DNA of 64,000 bases from Ammoniphilus sp. YIM 78166 (GCF_004522215.1 NZ_SDLR01000002.1:806001-870000), one strand, 5' to 3'; positions 1-8,906 are shown, counted from the first letter of the stretch. Notes: generated by a model not told the origin, from the sequence alone. Numbers and translations: made by a program.

Positions 1-948
1 GAATGAAGATGATAAGGGCTGCATGGCCAATCCTTGCTGCAAGAGAAACTGCACATTTTCGGCTTCTTGACCCGAAAGGCTGGGTCCAAGGATAATAGGA
101 AGCTCTTTTTGAATAGCCTCAGAACAGGTAACTCCGCCCGCCTTGGTAATGATGAGATCGGCAGCATCCATTAGCAAAGAAATATCCTCTGTGTATTTAA
201 AGAGCCTTACATAGTCCAACCCGCCTAAGCTGGTGGACAAGGATCCAAAAAGTTCATCATTGTGGCCTGCTACAAAAATCCATTGAATAGAAGGGTCCTT
301 AGGAATATTGTGGATCCAATTCATTTTTTTATGAATGCCTTGACTGCCGCCCATCCATAAGGCGACGGGTCGATTCGCATCCAGGTTGAGGATAGATCGA
401 GCTTCTTTCTTATTAGACTTCAGGTGAAAGGCGGGCATCACAGGAATTCCTGTGGGCAAGGTACAGTGCTGCCTGCTTATCCATTCTGGAATGCTCGTAC
501 TTGGTGTACAGAGGATATCCCAGTCAGCCAACGACCAGCTAGGATGCACGTGGAAATCGGTCGTGACCCCGATGAGAGGGATGTTCACTCCCCTTTTCTT
601 AAATGCGCTAATGGCTGCTGCTGGAAAAGGATGTGTTGCAATGATGATGTCTGGATTATGTTGCAGTAAAAGTACAGATAGTTTAGTAAAGTAAATTTTC
701 TGATATATAAAGGGTATCACATTACTCTCAGAAAGTGAACTCGAATATAATTTTTTCCAGATCCACGGAGCTTTTTGAATGGTGAGCAAATAATTTTTGG
801 TAAGCTGGCTAGTGAGTTTGGGGTGCAGAAAATAGCCCATTTCGTAAATAGAGCATTGCCACCCATTCAGGGAAGCTGCGACTGCTCTAGCCACTCGGGT
901 ATGGCCGCCGCCAAAGGCTTCTGAAAGGATCAGTGCTTTTCCTCTCAT
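1..948 (-). CDS. MGDG synthase / UgtP-like glycosyltransferase (C-terminus cut by window edge)
   Basis: The frame is open from an ATG at 948 to the first base of the window (316 codons, no stop), so the C-terminus lies outside. It starts MRGKALILSEAFGGGHTRVA, with the GGGH loop near residue 13 typical of the MGDG-synthase/GT28 group, then TTDFHVHPSW (about residue 145), a GGSQG loop, and the nucleotide-sugar site KAGGVTCSEA followed by P and GQE (about residues 270-300). Known members glucosylate diacylglycerol for glycolipid or lipoteichoic-acid anchors at the membrane; the exact sugar is inferred only. A good ribosome site (GAGGAGGG, 5 bases before ATG) supports the start. Confidence 0.85.
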   Translation of the reverse strand, partial: MRGKALILSEAFGGGHTRVARAVAASLNGWQCSIYEMGYFLHPKLTSQLTKNYLLTIQKAPWIWKKLYSSSLSESNVIPFIYQKIYFTKLSVLLLQHNPDIIIATHPFPAAAISAFKKRGVNIPLIGVTTDFHVHPSWSLADWDILCTPSTSIPEWISRQHCTLPTGIPVMPAFHLKSNKKEARSILNLDANRPVALWMGGSQGIHKKMNWIHNIPKDPSIQWIFVAGHNDELFGSLSTSLGGLDYVRLFKYTEDISLLMDAADLIITKAGGVTCSEAIQKELPIILGPSLSGQEAENVQFLLQQGLAMQPLSSSF

Positions 949-1168
949 CGGTATCCCTCCTCAAGAATCCAAGATAAGAAGATCCTTTGTACAAGTCTAT
1001 GTGCTCGGTTACATGCTTTATGATTCAGTTTAACAGGACGATGTGAAGCAAATGTTAATATTTTGTAATTTTAATCCAAAGGAAGGCAAAGGAAACAGGA
1101 AAGTATAATGAGCGGTTAAAATCATGTATAATATGGGAAGGGAAATGAAGAAGAGGGGTGCCGAACTG

Positions 1169-1399
1169 ATGACAAAAGACGAAATTTTACAATCCCTGAA
1201 AAGCAAAGGTCTTGAGGATATCATTGAACTGATTGAAGATGCGGAAAAAGGTGATCTCGAGGAGCTTGAGCTGGTTGAATCCATTGGACTCGTTCACGAT
1301 ACCCGGCTAAACGATGAAGTGCTTCAGCTGCTGCAAGATCTTGGCGTGGAGCTCATCTTTGTGACGGATGATGAAGAGGATGAGGAAGAAGAGGACTAG
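1169..1399 (+). CDS. Small acidic protein resembling sigma-70 region 1.1
   Basis: 76 residues, no signal or membrane segment. The C-terminal half (LNDEVLQLLQDLGVELI then an Asp/Glu run) looks like region 1.1 of housekeeping sigma factors, where a three-helix acidic module mimics DNA and occludes the core channel. Here it stands alone without sigma regions 2-4. The ATG at 1169 follows AGAGGGG at about 10 bases; in-frame ATGs at 1124 and 1145 have poorer ribosome sites. It is 20 bases before the next gene, so the two are probably co-transcribed. The family assignment is by eye and moderate; function as a polymerase-binding protein is inference. Confidence 0.6.
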   Translation: MTKDEILQSLKSKGLEDIIELIEDAEKGDLEELELVESIGLVHDTRLNDEVLQLLQDLGVELIFVTDDEEDEEEED

Positions 1400-1419
1400 A
1401 CCAATCTGGGGGACAAGCC

Positions 1420-1830
1420 ATGAGCAATCTTGATGATCTTTTTATATGCACGAACCCAACGAGACGGGATGTTAAGAACATCTATAGCCAAGAGAAGTAT
1501 GCGCGCGGCGTGATTCTAAAGAACGGCGATGTAATCGTTTGGAATGGTGAGGTAATGCATAGCAAAGTGATGCCGTTCATGCCGGAGACAGGACTTCATT
1601 TTAGCATCTTCAATGATAAGCTTGAAGTTTGCTGGCAATTTGAAGCGTGGAAAGACGTTCAGGAAAAATTAAAGCAAGCCAAAAAGTATTTTGAAATCCT
1701 TCAGTATCCGATGGAAGGCTCAGTTGTTGTGGATACGATGTTTTATACCCACACGAAAAAAAAATTTCCTTCTATTCGTTATGCAGAGCTATTTGAAGAA
1801 GGATACGAATTAAAACCAATGGAAGACTAA
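1420..1830 (+). CDS. Hypothetical protein, 136 aa
   Basis: Not recognised. Soluble, with no signal peptide, membrane segment or obvious catalytic motif; a single compact domain of mixed alpha/beta character is suggested by alternating hydrophobic stretches (GVILKNGDVIVWNGEV; LHFSIFNDKLEVCWQFEAW). Ribosome site TGGGGGA precedes the ATG. It follows the sigma-1.1-like gene by 20 bases and ends directly before a strong two-way terminator, so it forms the end of a two-gene unit. Confidence 0.75.
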   Translation: MSNLDDLFICTNPTRRDVKNIYSQEKYARGVILKNGDVIVWNGEVMHSKVMPFMPETGLHFSIFNDKLEVCWQFEAWKDVQEKLKQAKKYFEILQYPMEGSVVVDTMFYTHTKKKFPSIRYAELFEEGYELKPMED

Positions 1831-1832
1831 AA

Positions 1833-1886
1833 AAAGGCTGTCGCCCCTGGTCGGTTATGATGACTAGGGCAGCAGCCTTTTCTTTT
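1833..1886. terminator. Bidirectional terminator
   Basis: Inverted repeat AAGGCTG..GCCC / GGGC..CAGCCTT with A-run on the left and T-rich run on the right, lying between convergent genes (136-aa hypothetical and ppdK-like). Confidence 0.8.
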
Positions 1887-1888
1887 AA

Positions 1889-4570
1889 TCATACGGTACT
1901 TTTTACTTGGTCCTTCTTCACTGCTTTGGTTTCTTCAGCCAGAATGGCCGCTTGGGCAGCAGATACGATGGCTATAGGAACAAGATGAGGAACACAAGAT
2001 AGATAGTCTAGCCCAATTCCGTGGAAGAATCGAACCGATTTTTTCTCACTACTAGGCACCCCGGTAACTCCTACACGAAGCTGCGGTTTGTTTTTTCTTC
2101 CGTTTTCCGTGCCGAAGCGGATGAGCCCTCCGACACCTTCCTGATCAATAACGGTGAAGGGGTTATCGGGCAAGATCTTGTGATCTATGTAGTAAGCTAG
2201 ATACTTCCCTTCGGCATCATCTCGGCTGAACCCATACGTAGTTTGGGTTAAATCATTGCAACCAAAGGTCATAAAGTCAGCATATCTCGCAATTTGATTG
2301 GCTGTGATGCAGGCGCGAGGAAGCTCAATAAAGGCTCCGATCGGGATTTGGATCTCGTCCTTATAGACTTCGAATACGTGCTTCAGCGTTTCTTCTACTT
2401 GTTCGCGCACCAGCTTCATCTCATTGGCATGACTAACTAACGGGACAATGATATTAGGGTGTATGCGAATGCCTTCATGTTTAAGCTCCAGCGCAGCCTC
2501 TGCGATAGCTGTGACTTGCATTTCATAGATCTCCGGGTAGGTAATTCCCAATCGGCAGCCCCGGTGACCAAAGGAAGGATTGAGCTCATGGAGCGCTTTA
2601 ACTCGGCGGAGCAATTTTTCCTTTTCTTGAACCTCGTCAAAATTCTTGTTGACCTTTGCTCTTTCAATCTCGATCGAGAGGGTCTCGGCGCTTGGCAAGA
2701 ATTCATGCAACGGTGGATCGAGCAGACGGATAATCACATCCTTGCCGTCCATAATTCGAAACATCTCCAGAAAATCGCTTTTCTGCATGGGAAGAAGCTT
2801 ATCTAAGGCTTTTTTCCGTTCCCATTTATTTTGAGAAAGGATCATTTCCTGGACGATCGGTACGCGTACAGGATCCATAAACATGAACTCGGTTCGGCAC
2901 AGGCCGATTCCCTCAGCTCCTAAGGATTTCGCTTGGATGGCCTCTTTAGGGGTGTTTACACTGCCGAGAACCTCCATTTGTTTTCTTCTCTTGGCCCAAT
3001 AGAGCATCGTGGTAAATTCCTGGCTGAACGTCGGAGCCACAAGAGGGGCTCGTCCTAATATCACCCGGCCTGTCGATCCATCCAGTGTGATCGTGTCCCC
3101 TGCTTTAAGAATCGTTTCACCGAACGTAACTTCTTGGCGAGACTCATTAATTTGCATGGTTTCACACCCCACGATGCAAGGCTTGCTCATGTCTCTGGCT
3201 ACAACAGCAGCGTGACTAGTCATACCGCCCTGGCTGGTGAGAATCCCTACGCTTGCTACCATCCCGTGGATGTCGTCAGGGCTTGTTTCCCTTCGAAGCA
3301 AAATGACTTCGTGGCCGGTTCTTTGGAGGCGCTCCGCTTCTTCCGAATCAAACACAATGATCCCTGCAGCGGCACCAGGGCTTGCCGGTAACCCGACCGC
3401 CAAAACCTCTACCTCTACCGTGGAGTCGAGAGTTTCATGGAGCATCGAATGGAGGGAGTGAGGATCCACTCTCATAAGGGCTTCGTCCTGGGTAATAAAT
3501 TCCTCTTGAGCCATATCTACTGCAATTTTAATGCTTGCTTCGGGCGTCACCTTCGCCGTCCTCGTTTGCAACAGGAATAAATTCCCTTGTTCAATCGTAA
3601 ATTCAATATCTTGTACAGCTCTATAATGAGTCTCAAGGTTCCTGGCCAAAAGCTTAAATTGGTGATAGGTATCCGGCATCAGTCTTTTCAGCTCGCAGAG
3701 TGGCTGTGGCGTTCGGATCCCTGCTACAACATCCTCTCCTTGGGCGTTCATGAGAAACTCTCCAAACAGTTCGTTGTCGCCGGTGTTGGGATTTCGGGTA
3801 AAGGCAACACCAGTTCCTGAATCGTCGCCCATATTTCCAAACACCATGGCTTGAATATTAACGGCCGTTCCATGATCCATTTCAATTCGGTTGATTCTGC
3901 GATACAAGACCGCCCGCTGGTTATTCCACGATTCAAACACGGCCCCCGTTGCGAGCATGAGCTGGACTTTTGGATCCTGGGGGAATTCATCTTTAATTTC
4001 TTTTTTCACAATTTTCTTATAGGCTCTAACCAGCTCGTAGAGATGCATGGCAGAAAGGTCTGAATCCTTGCTGACGCCAGCCTTTGCCTTCATTTGCTCT
4101 AGTTCACTTTCAAACTGATAATGATCAATCTGAAGGACAATATCACTAAACATTTGAATAAATCTCCGATAGGAGTCAAAGGCAAAACGCGGGTTCCCTG
4201 TTTTTTGTGCGAGCCCTTCTACAGTAATATCATTAAGGCCGAGGTTCAGAATGGTATCCATCATGCCCGGCATCGATATGGGCGACCCTGATCGAACAGA
4301 AACGAGAAGAGGGTTCTTAGCATGTCCAAATTCTTTTCCTGTTTGTTCTTCCAACGTAATGAGGGCGTCGTCAATCTGTTTTTCGATAAAGGAATTGATC
4401 TTTTTGCCATCTTTATAAAAAGTTCGGCAAGCCTCAGTGCAAACGGTAAAGCCAAACGGAACAGGGAGACCCAGGGTATACATCTCAGCTAAGTTCGCTC
4501 CTTTTCTTCCAAGGAGGCTACTCATGCTTGAATTCCCTTCAGAGAATAAATAAACGTGCTTGTCAGTCAT
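1889..4570 (-). CDS. ppdK: Pyruvate, phosphate dikinase homologue lacking the catalytic cysteine motif
   Basis: 893 residues, normal PPDK length, with all domains: N-terminal ATP-grasp (KGANLAEM, SVRSGSPISMPGMMDT), central phosphohistidine domain with GGMTSHAAVVARDM (about residue 450, catalytic His kept), and C-terminal PEP/pyruvate barrel with CRTEFMFM, FIELPRA and GCNDLTQTTYGFSRDD. PPDK interconverts pyruvate+ATP+Pi and PEP+AMP+PPi. The usual C-terminal GICGEHGGDP motif, whose Cys protonates enolpyruvate, reads GVTGVPSSEK here (Thr codon 2063-2065), so pyruvate/PEP chemistry may be impaired or different. ATG at 4570 has AGGGGGA 7-8 bases upstream; a longer frame to 4606 lacks that support. 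No PPDK regulatory kinase gene (DUF299) lies beside it. Confidence 0.9.
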   Translation of the reverse strand: MTDKHVYLFSEGNSSMSSLLGRKGANLAEMYTLGLPVPFGFTVCTEACRTFYKDGKKINSFIEKQIDDALITLEEQTGKEFGHAKNPLLVSVRSGSPISMPGMMDTILNLGLNDITVEGLAQKTGNPRFAFDSYRRFIQMFSDIVLQIDHYQFESELEQMKAKAGVSKDSDLSAMHLYELVRAYKKIVKKEIKDEFPQDPKVQLMLATGAVFESWNNQRAVLYRRINRIEMDHGTAVNIQAMVFGNMGDDSGTGVAFTRNPNTGDNELFGEFLMNAQGEDVVAGIRTPQPLCELKRLMPDTYHQFKLLARNLETHYRAVQDIEFTIEQGNLFLLQTRTAKVTPEASIKIAVDMAQEEFITQDEALMRVDPHSLHSMLHETLDSTVEVEVLAVGLPASPGAAAGIIVFDSEEAERLQRTGHEVILLRRETSPDDIHGMVASVGILTSQGGMTSHAAVVARDMSKPCIVGCETMQINESRQEVTFGETILKAGDTITLDGSTGRVILGRAPLVAPTFSQEFTTMLYWAKRRKQMEVLGSVNTPKEAIQAKSLGAEGIGLCRTEFMFMDPVRVPIVQEMILSQNKWERKKALDKLLPMQKSDFLEMFRIMDGKDVIIRLLDPPLHEFLPSAETLSIEIERAKVNKNFDEVQEKEKLLRRVKALHELNPSFGHRGCRLGITYPEIYEMQVTAIAEAALELKHEGIRIHPNIIVPLVSHANEMKLVREQVEETLKHVFEVYKDEIQIPIGAFIELPRACITANQIARYADFMTFGCNDLTQTTYGFSRDDAEGKYLAYYIDHKILPDNPFTVIDQEGVGGLIRFGTENGRKNKPQLRVGVTGVPSSEKKSVRFFHGIGLDYLSCVPHLVPIAIVSAAQAAILAEETKAVKKDQVKSTV

Positions 4571-4662
4571 AGTTCTGTTCCCCCTGAATTTTAGTTTCAG
4601 TCCCATATATTATTATAGTGGAAATCTAGTGGAAATTGTAAGAAGAGTTTCAGGGAATGACG

Positions 4663-4694
4663 AAAAAAAGCTGAGGGTTATGAGCCTTCAGCTT
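4663..4694 (-). terminator. Terminator of the GNAT gene
   Basis: On the minus strand AAGCTGAAGG / CCCTCAGCTT followed by a run of T; overlaps the stop of the GNAT gene. Confidence 0.75.
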
Positions 4695-5190
4695 CCTTAT
4701 TTCGTAAGTTCTTAAACATTAAATAACGCGGGCTTCCGTCTTCGTCCGTCTCTTGATCGATGATGACATAGCGATTTTCCAAATAGAAGCCTACAGCTTG
4801 TTGATTCATCTGGCTAGCGTGAAGGAAGGAGGAAACGGCGCCGAGCTGCTTTCCCATTTGCTCATAGTGACCCAGCAGAAGGGTTCCGTAGCCTTTGCCT
4901 CTGTATCCCTTCTCCACAAACATTTGCATGAGGTAGACCGTAGAGTCATTGCGCTGAAACAAGTAAAAGCCAATGAGTTGTTCGAGCTCATCGGTTAACA
5001 AGAAGGAGTGACAATCCTGGAGTTGGATACCTTCCGTATACCACTGTGTAATGTTTTGGTAGAACTGCTCATCAAAATTCATTCTAGCAAAGTTAAGGGA
5101 GTAAAGCTCTCTTTGGTGATGAAGAATGAGTGGAAGATGAGTAAATGAATATGTCACCCACTGATAAGGGGACTTGCGTGATGGGAGCAT
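4678..5190 (-). CDS. GNAT family N-acetyltransferase
   Basis: 170 residues. The acetyl-CoA-binding motif VEKGYRGKGYGTLLLGHYEQ (about residues 92-111, R/Q-x-x-G-x-G/A type) is clear, followed by an AVGFYLENRY strand-helix typical of the fold. It should transfer acetyl from acetyl-CoA to an amine; the substrate cannot be read. ATG at 5190 is preceded by GGAGGAGG. The neighbouring enoyl-CoA hydratase ends 13 bases upstream on the same strand, so both are likely one transcript ending at the 4663-4694 hairpin. Confidence 0.88.
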   Translation of the reverse strand: MLPSRKSPYQWVTYSFTHLPLILHHQRELYSLNFARMNFDEQFYQNITQWYTEGIQLQDCHSFLLTDELEQLIGFYLFQRNDSTVYLMQMFVEKGYRGKGYGTLLLGHYEQMGKQLGAVSSFLHASQMNQQAVGFYLENRYVIIDQETDEDGSPRYLMFKNLRNKEAEGS

Positions 5191-5203
5191 ATTGCCTCCT
5201 CCA

Positions 5204-6073
5204 TTAATCCTTTAGGGATTCTTGATCTAGGGATTTAAAACGAGACAAAATTTTGCTCGTCCGATCTTGCTTTTCCTTTGAATCCACGTTCAAGGAATGC
5301 TTTTTCATCAGACCGTTTTTGGATGTATCAGGCCTAGGTGTTAATGGTTCCTTTTTATCCTCCATAGTCCAGCGAGGAGCTCGCCCCTCCATAAAAGCGG
5401 TGGCTCCTTCCAAGTAATGCTCGGTTTCAATGGAGAGATCCAAGGCTTCTTCTGGATCCATGTGGAAGAAAGCTGCTTTTGCATATTTTAACGCATGGGG
5501 GGATTTTCCCGCAAATTGGGTTGCAAATTCTTCCAGATCAAGGTCTAAACGCTTGTGGCTAAGCACCCGATCTGCGATACCATACTCACTCGCCGCCTTG
5601 GCATTGATCGTGGCTCCAGACAGGACCAATCGTTTCGCCAGCTGGTGGGGAATGAGTTTTTTCAGTCTTTTTGTATTATAGGTAAACCCTACGTTTACAC
5701 CAGGAAAGCCTACCTTCGCCTTTTGTTCCATCCAGCGAAAATCACACGCAAGAGCAAGCTCAGCACCTGCGCCCATGGCATAGCCCGTCATCTTGGCGAT
5801 GGTGATGAAGGGGGCTTTTTCGAGTTGGGTTAAGAGGGTTTCATATCGCAAAAAATAAGCTTTCACTTCGGGTGGACTCATGTGTGATAAAGATTGAAGA
5901 TTCATTCCTACGGAGAAATGAGCGTTGCCTTCAATGATCACGACGCGCGCATCCTCAGGCAGCTGTTCTAGCGTATGGGAAAAGCGCTCGATAAAGTGGT
6001 TGTCAATCGAATTTCCTTTATCTTGATTGATCCGGATGTGCCAGTAAGTCGGTTTTTCGATGAGTTGGAACAT
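5204..6073 (-). CDS. Enoyl-CoA hydratase/isomerase family protein
   Basis: 289 residues with the crotonase fold signatures: oxyanion-hole region NAHFSVGMNLQSL (about 50-62), TGYAMGAGAELALACDFRWM (about 95-114) and GFPGVNVGF. The usual catalytic Glu region reads GVNVGFTYNT, so the exact acyl-CoA reaction (hydration, isomerisation or other) is uncertain. About 40 residues of charged C-terminal tail (KKEPLTPRPDTSKNG onward) exceed the usual family length. ATG at 6073 has TAAGGAGAA upstream. Confidence 0.85.
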   Translation of the reverse strand: MFQLIEKPTYWHIRINQDKGNSIDNHFIERFSHTLEQLPEDARVVIIEGNAHFSVGMNLQSLSHMSPPEVKAYFLRYETLLTQLEKAPFITIAKMTGYAMGAGAELALACDFRWMEQKAKVGFPGVNVGFTYNTKRLKKLIPHQLAKRLVLSGATINAKAASEYGIADRVLSHKRLDLDLEEFATQFAGKSPHALKYAKAAFFHMDPEEALDLSIETEHYLEGATAFMEGRAPRWTMEDKKEPLTPRPDTSKNGLMKKHSLNVDSKEKQDRTSKILSRFKSLDQESLKD

Positions 6074-6125
6074 AGGGATTCTCCTTAATTACTAATCGTA
6101 GTCTTAGTTTACCATATTCTTACTG

Positions 6126-6165
6126 AAAAAGCTGAATAAAGGCAAGGTACCTCTACTCAGCTTTT
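6126..6165 (-). terminator. Terminator of the cyclase-family gene
   Basis: Stem AAAGCTGA / TCAGCTTT with T-run on the minus strand, just after the stop of the 6176-6799 gene. Confidence 0.7.
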
Positions 6166-6175
6166 GATGAAATAA

Positions 6176-6799
6176 TTAATAGGTGATTCCTTCAATAAGC
6201 AATACGCGTGCAGGAGACGCATCTGTTCCTAATAGCTTAATGGGGGCGCCCATCATAAAATAGCGTCCCTCTGAAACCTCGCTGAGACGAAGCCCTTCGA
6301 TAATGATGATCTGAGCCCCAAACAAGGTTTTATGGGTAGGATGGCCTGGTTGACTTCGCTCAATCCCAAGTGAATCAATGCCGACTCCTTTAATGCGTTT
6401 TTCAACTAGGAAGCGTGCCCCCTCCTCATTGACATAAATAAAATCAGGATTGAAGGTTTCATCCTTTGAATTGGCCGTTTTCAGTAGAATAAATTCTTCT
6501 TCTTGAATGTCAAATGGCGCAAAATCCGCGGCTGAGATCCCATCTGTAACGTGGGATAGATCTAAAACCCGGCAAGGGCCAACCAAATTCTCGACTGGAA
6601 TCGTTTCGATGGTGTCTCCATCGATCACCATATGAAGGGGAGCGTCTACATGGGTACCTCCATGAACGTCCAAGCTCACCCTTGTTTCACTTACATAATT
6701 ATTTTGTACTCGTTCGAAGCCAGGCTGCTTCTCAGGCTTATTTTTATAAACGGTCATACCTGGGTAAATGGCCATGGAAATATCGTGAATCTTATACAT
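6176..6799 (-). CDS. Cyclase / arylformamidase (KynB-like) family hydrolase
   Basis: 207 residues. The metal-binding signature HGGTHVDAPLH (about residues 47-57) and ENLVGPCRVLDL identify the PF04199 cyclase family; SLGIERSQPGHPTHKTL later supplies the usual His/Glu region. Members hydrolyse N-formylkynurenine, isatin or cyclic amides. No kynurenine gene is nearby, so the substrate is open. ATG at 6799 has CGGAGGAAA upstream. It stands alone on the minus strand with its own terminator. Confidence 0.88.
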   Translation of the reverse strand: MYKIHDISMAIYPGMTVYKNKPEKQPGFERVQNNYVSETRVSLDVHGGTHVDAPLHMVIDGDTIETIPVENLVGPCRVLDLSHVTDGISAADFAPFDIQEEEFILLKTANSKDETFNPDFIYVNEEGARFLVEKRIKGVGIDSLGIERSQPGHPTHKTLFGAQIIIIEGLRLSEVSEGRYFMMGAPIKLLGTDASPARVLLIEGITY

Positions 6800-6938
6800 A
6801 AGTTTCCTCCGTAAAATAAGATGGTGTCTTCATGGATTCGCGTTCCCCTCCCCCAAATCCTTCTCCTCGTAGCAAAAACAGGTAAGGATAAGGCACAGGC
6901 AGAAGAAAAAGACTAAACAAAAAGAGGAGGAGAGCTAC

Positions 6939-7136
6939 TTGGAATGGAACTTCGTTTTACTTTTAGGGGCTGTTATTTTTCTAGTTTTAGCATTAAGCTG
7001 GTTCAATAGTCGCCGAACAATTCCCGCCAAAAGTGAACCCCTTGTGTACCTCCAAGGAAGAAACCAAATGAACAATCCAGATTCGGATTCGGATATGCAG
7101 GAGCAATATGACTACCGAAAAAGAACCAACAAGTAG
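6939..7136 (+). CDS. Small membrane-anchored protein, 65 aa, TTG start
   Basis: TTG at 6939 with AGGAGGAG 6-7 bases upstream. The translation starts MEWNFVLLLGAVIFLVLALS, one transmembrane helix, then a polar, Asp/Ser-rich and basic tail that would be cytoplasmic or external depending on orientation. Not recognised. It is 41 bases ahead of a 37-aa gene; both end at the 7305-7340 terminator. Confidence 0.7.
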   Translation: MEWNFVLLLGAVIFLVLALSWFNSRRTIPAKSEPLVYLQGRNQMNNPDSDSDMQEQYDYRKRTNK

Positions 7137-7177
7137 TCCTAACGGATTGGGCATACTACTTCTGGGAGGTGGTAAGC

Positions 7178-7291
7178 ATGGCGCTAAAGGAACAAGCCAA
7201 CATGAAGAAAACGCCTCGTAATCGCAATGGCTTGATGAGGGACGGCGTGCCCTTGGAAAAAGGAACGATGAATATTGCTCCGAAAAAGTAG
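7178..7291 (+). CDS. 37-aa basic peptide
   Basis: ATG at 7178 with GGGAGGTGG 5 bases upstream, stop at 7289-7291. Product starts MALKEQANMKKTPRNRNGLM and ends NIAPKK; strongly basic, no hydrophobic segment. The good ribosome site, position directly downstream of the 65-aa gene and terminator directly after the stop support it as real. Function unknown; small basic spore proteins are one possibility, with no direct evidence. Confidence 0.6.
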   Translation: MALKEQANMKKTPRNRNGLMRDGVPLEKGTMNIAPKK

Positions 7292-7304
7292 TCATGAGAT
7301 GAGT

Positions 7305-7340
7305 GGGAGCCTTTTCCTTGTGGAGAAGGGCTCCTTTTTT
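7305..7340 (+). terminator. Terminator
   Basis: GGGAGCC / GGGCTCC stem followed by T6, after the 37-aa gene. Confidence 0.85.
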
Positions 7341-7415
7341 CATGCATCTCTTGAAATCTCAACTAAAATGTCCTATGCTAGCTTTAATTTTGTGATCATA
7401 AGGAGGCAGCAGTTC

Positions 7416-8210
7416 ATGACGATACCAAGAGCCTTAACTATAGCTGGATCGGACAGCGGAGGCGGAGCAGGCATTCAGGCTGATCTTAAGACCTTTACCG
7501 TTCGTCAAGTGTACGGAATGAGTGCGATTACGGCCATTACCGCCCAAAATACACAAGGCGTAGAGGGAATCCACCCGATTCCTCTAGATATGATAGCTAA
7601 GCAAATCGAGATGGTCATTGAGGATATTGGGACCGATGCCGTAAAAACGGGAATGTTGGGAACGCCCGAGATTATCCAGCTTGTCTCTCGGAAACTGAAG
7701 CACTATCAGGTACCCAATGTGGTGGTAGACCCTGTGATGGTGGCCAAAGGAGGAGCGAAGCTTCTGCAAGAGGAAGCCGTAGACAGTCTGATTCAACATC
7801 TGCTTCCACTTGCTACAGTTGTAACCCCTAATATTCCAGAAGCGGAAGTGATCACCCGAAAGAAGATCCGCAATATGGAAGAGATGCGGACGGCCGCGAG
7901 GGAGATTGTAGGAATGGGAGCCCAAACGGTGATCGTAAAGGGAGGGCACTTAGAAGAAGAGCCGATAGATTTGTTTTTTGACGGAACGGAATTCATGACT
8001 TTCCCTGGGGTGAGAGTTCAAACTCGCCATACGCATGGGACAGGATGCACCTTTGCCGCTTGCATTACCGCTGAATTAGCAAAAGGAAAAAGCCTGCCTG
8101 AAGCGATTCATACGGCTAAAGCTTTTATTACTGCGGCGATTACGAATGAGCTGGGTCTAGGTCAAGGGCATGGACCTACCAATCATTGGGCATATGGTGA
8201 GCAGGCATGA
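7416..8210 (+). CDS. thiD: Hydroxymethylpyrimidine / phosphomethylpyrimidine kinase
   Basis: 264 residues from ATG 7416 (AAGGAGGCAG 5-6 bases upstream). Starts MTIPRALTIAGSDSGGGAGI, the substrate/phosphate loop of ThiD, with DPVMVAKGGAKLL (about 108) and HTHGTGCTFAACI (about 210, anion hole and catalytic Cys). Phosphorylates HMP and HMP-P in thiamine synthesis. Overlaps thiE by 4 bases (ATGA), indicating coupling. No TPP riboswitch is visible upstream. Confidence 0.95.
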   Translation: MTIPRALTIAGSDSGGGAGIQADLKTFTVRQVYGMSAITAITAQNTQGVEGIHPIPLDMIAKQIEMVIEDIGTDAVKTGMLGTPEIIQLVSRKLKHYQVPNVVVDPVMVAKGGAKLLQEEAVDSLIQHLLPLATVVTPNIPEAEVITRKKIRNMEEMRTAAREIVGMGAQTVIVKGGHLEEEPIDLFFDGTEFMTFPGVRVQTRHTHGTGCTFAACITAELAKGKSLPEAIHTAKAFITAAITNELGLGQGHGPTNHWAYGEQA

Positions 8211-8860
8211 ATAAACGGGATCGAATGGCGGAATGGGATGTCTATTTGGTGATGGATTTAGAGGGGCATGGCCGCTTTAGTGCGCTTGAGTTAGCGAAGG
8301 AAGCGATAGAGGGCGGAGTTCGGGTTGTTCAAATTCGAGAAAAAAGGATGGGAGACGCTGAGTTCATACAACTTGCCTCGCCGATTCAACAGCTCTGTCA
8401 AGAAAAAAATGCGGTATTTATTATCAATGACCGTTTAAGCCTTGCGGTTGAGATGAAAGCGGACGGTTTGCATCTTGGGCAAGACGATCTACCGGAGGGG
8501 AACGTTCGAGAGCTGATTGGTGAGGAGATGATCCTTGGTATTTCAGCTTCCAGTGTGGAAGAAGCGTTAAAGGGGATTGAGCATGGCGCTGATTATCTCG
8601 GCGTAGGTTCAATTTATCCGACTCACTCGAAAAGCGATGCGGGCGATGCGGTGACTCCATCGCTTATTACGGATATTCGACGCTTGACGGAGCTTCCCAT
8701 CGTCGGAATTGGGGGTATACAGCTTGGTTTTGCGGCACCTGTCATTCATGCAGGTGGAAACTCTGTTGCGGTGATCTCGGCCGTCTGCCATGCGGAGTCA
8801 CCGAAGCAAGCGGCGGTGGCACTCAAGAAAGAAATACAGGCTGCTAAACAAAAAGTGTAA
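8207..8860 (+). CDS. thiE: Thiamine phosphate synthase
   Basis: 217 residues. TIM-barrel ThiE signatures: VVQIREKRMGDAEF (about 45-58), FIINDRLSLA, ADGLHLGQDDLP (about 85-96), LGVGSIYPTHSKSDAG (about 131) and IVGIGGI. Joins HMP-PP and THZ-P into thiamine monophosphate. The start overlaps the thiD stop by 4 bases. Confidence 0.95.
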   Translation: MNKRDRMAEWDVYLVMDLEGHGRFSALELAKEAIEGGVRVVQIREKRMGDAEFIQLASPIQQLCQEKNAVFIINDRLSLAVEMKADGLHLGQDDLPEGNVRELIGEEMILGISASSVEEALKGIEHGADYLGVGSIYPTHSKSDAGDAVTPSLITDIRRLTELPIVGIGGIQLGFAAPVIHAGGNSVAVISAVCHAESPKQAAVALKKEIQAAKQKV

Positions 8861-8906
8861 CAGGACAAACGCCTAGCCTCATAGAATAAAGGAAAAGCTC
8901 AAATGG

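Noticed and set aside
7292..7415. TPP riboswitch before thiD
   Set aside because: No CTGAGA / ACCTGAT-type core was found; only a terminator of the preceding gene.
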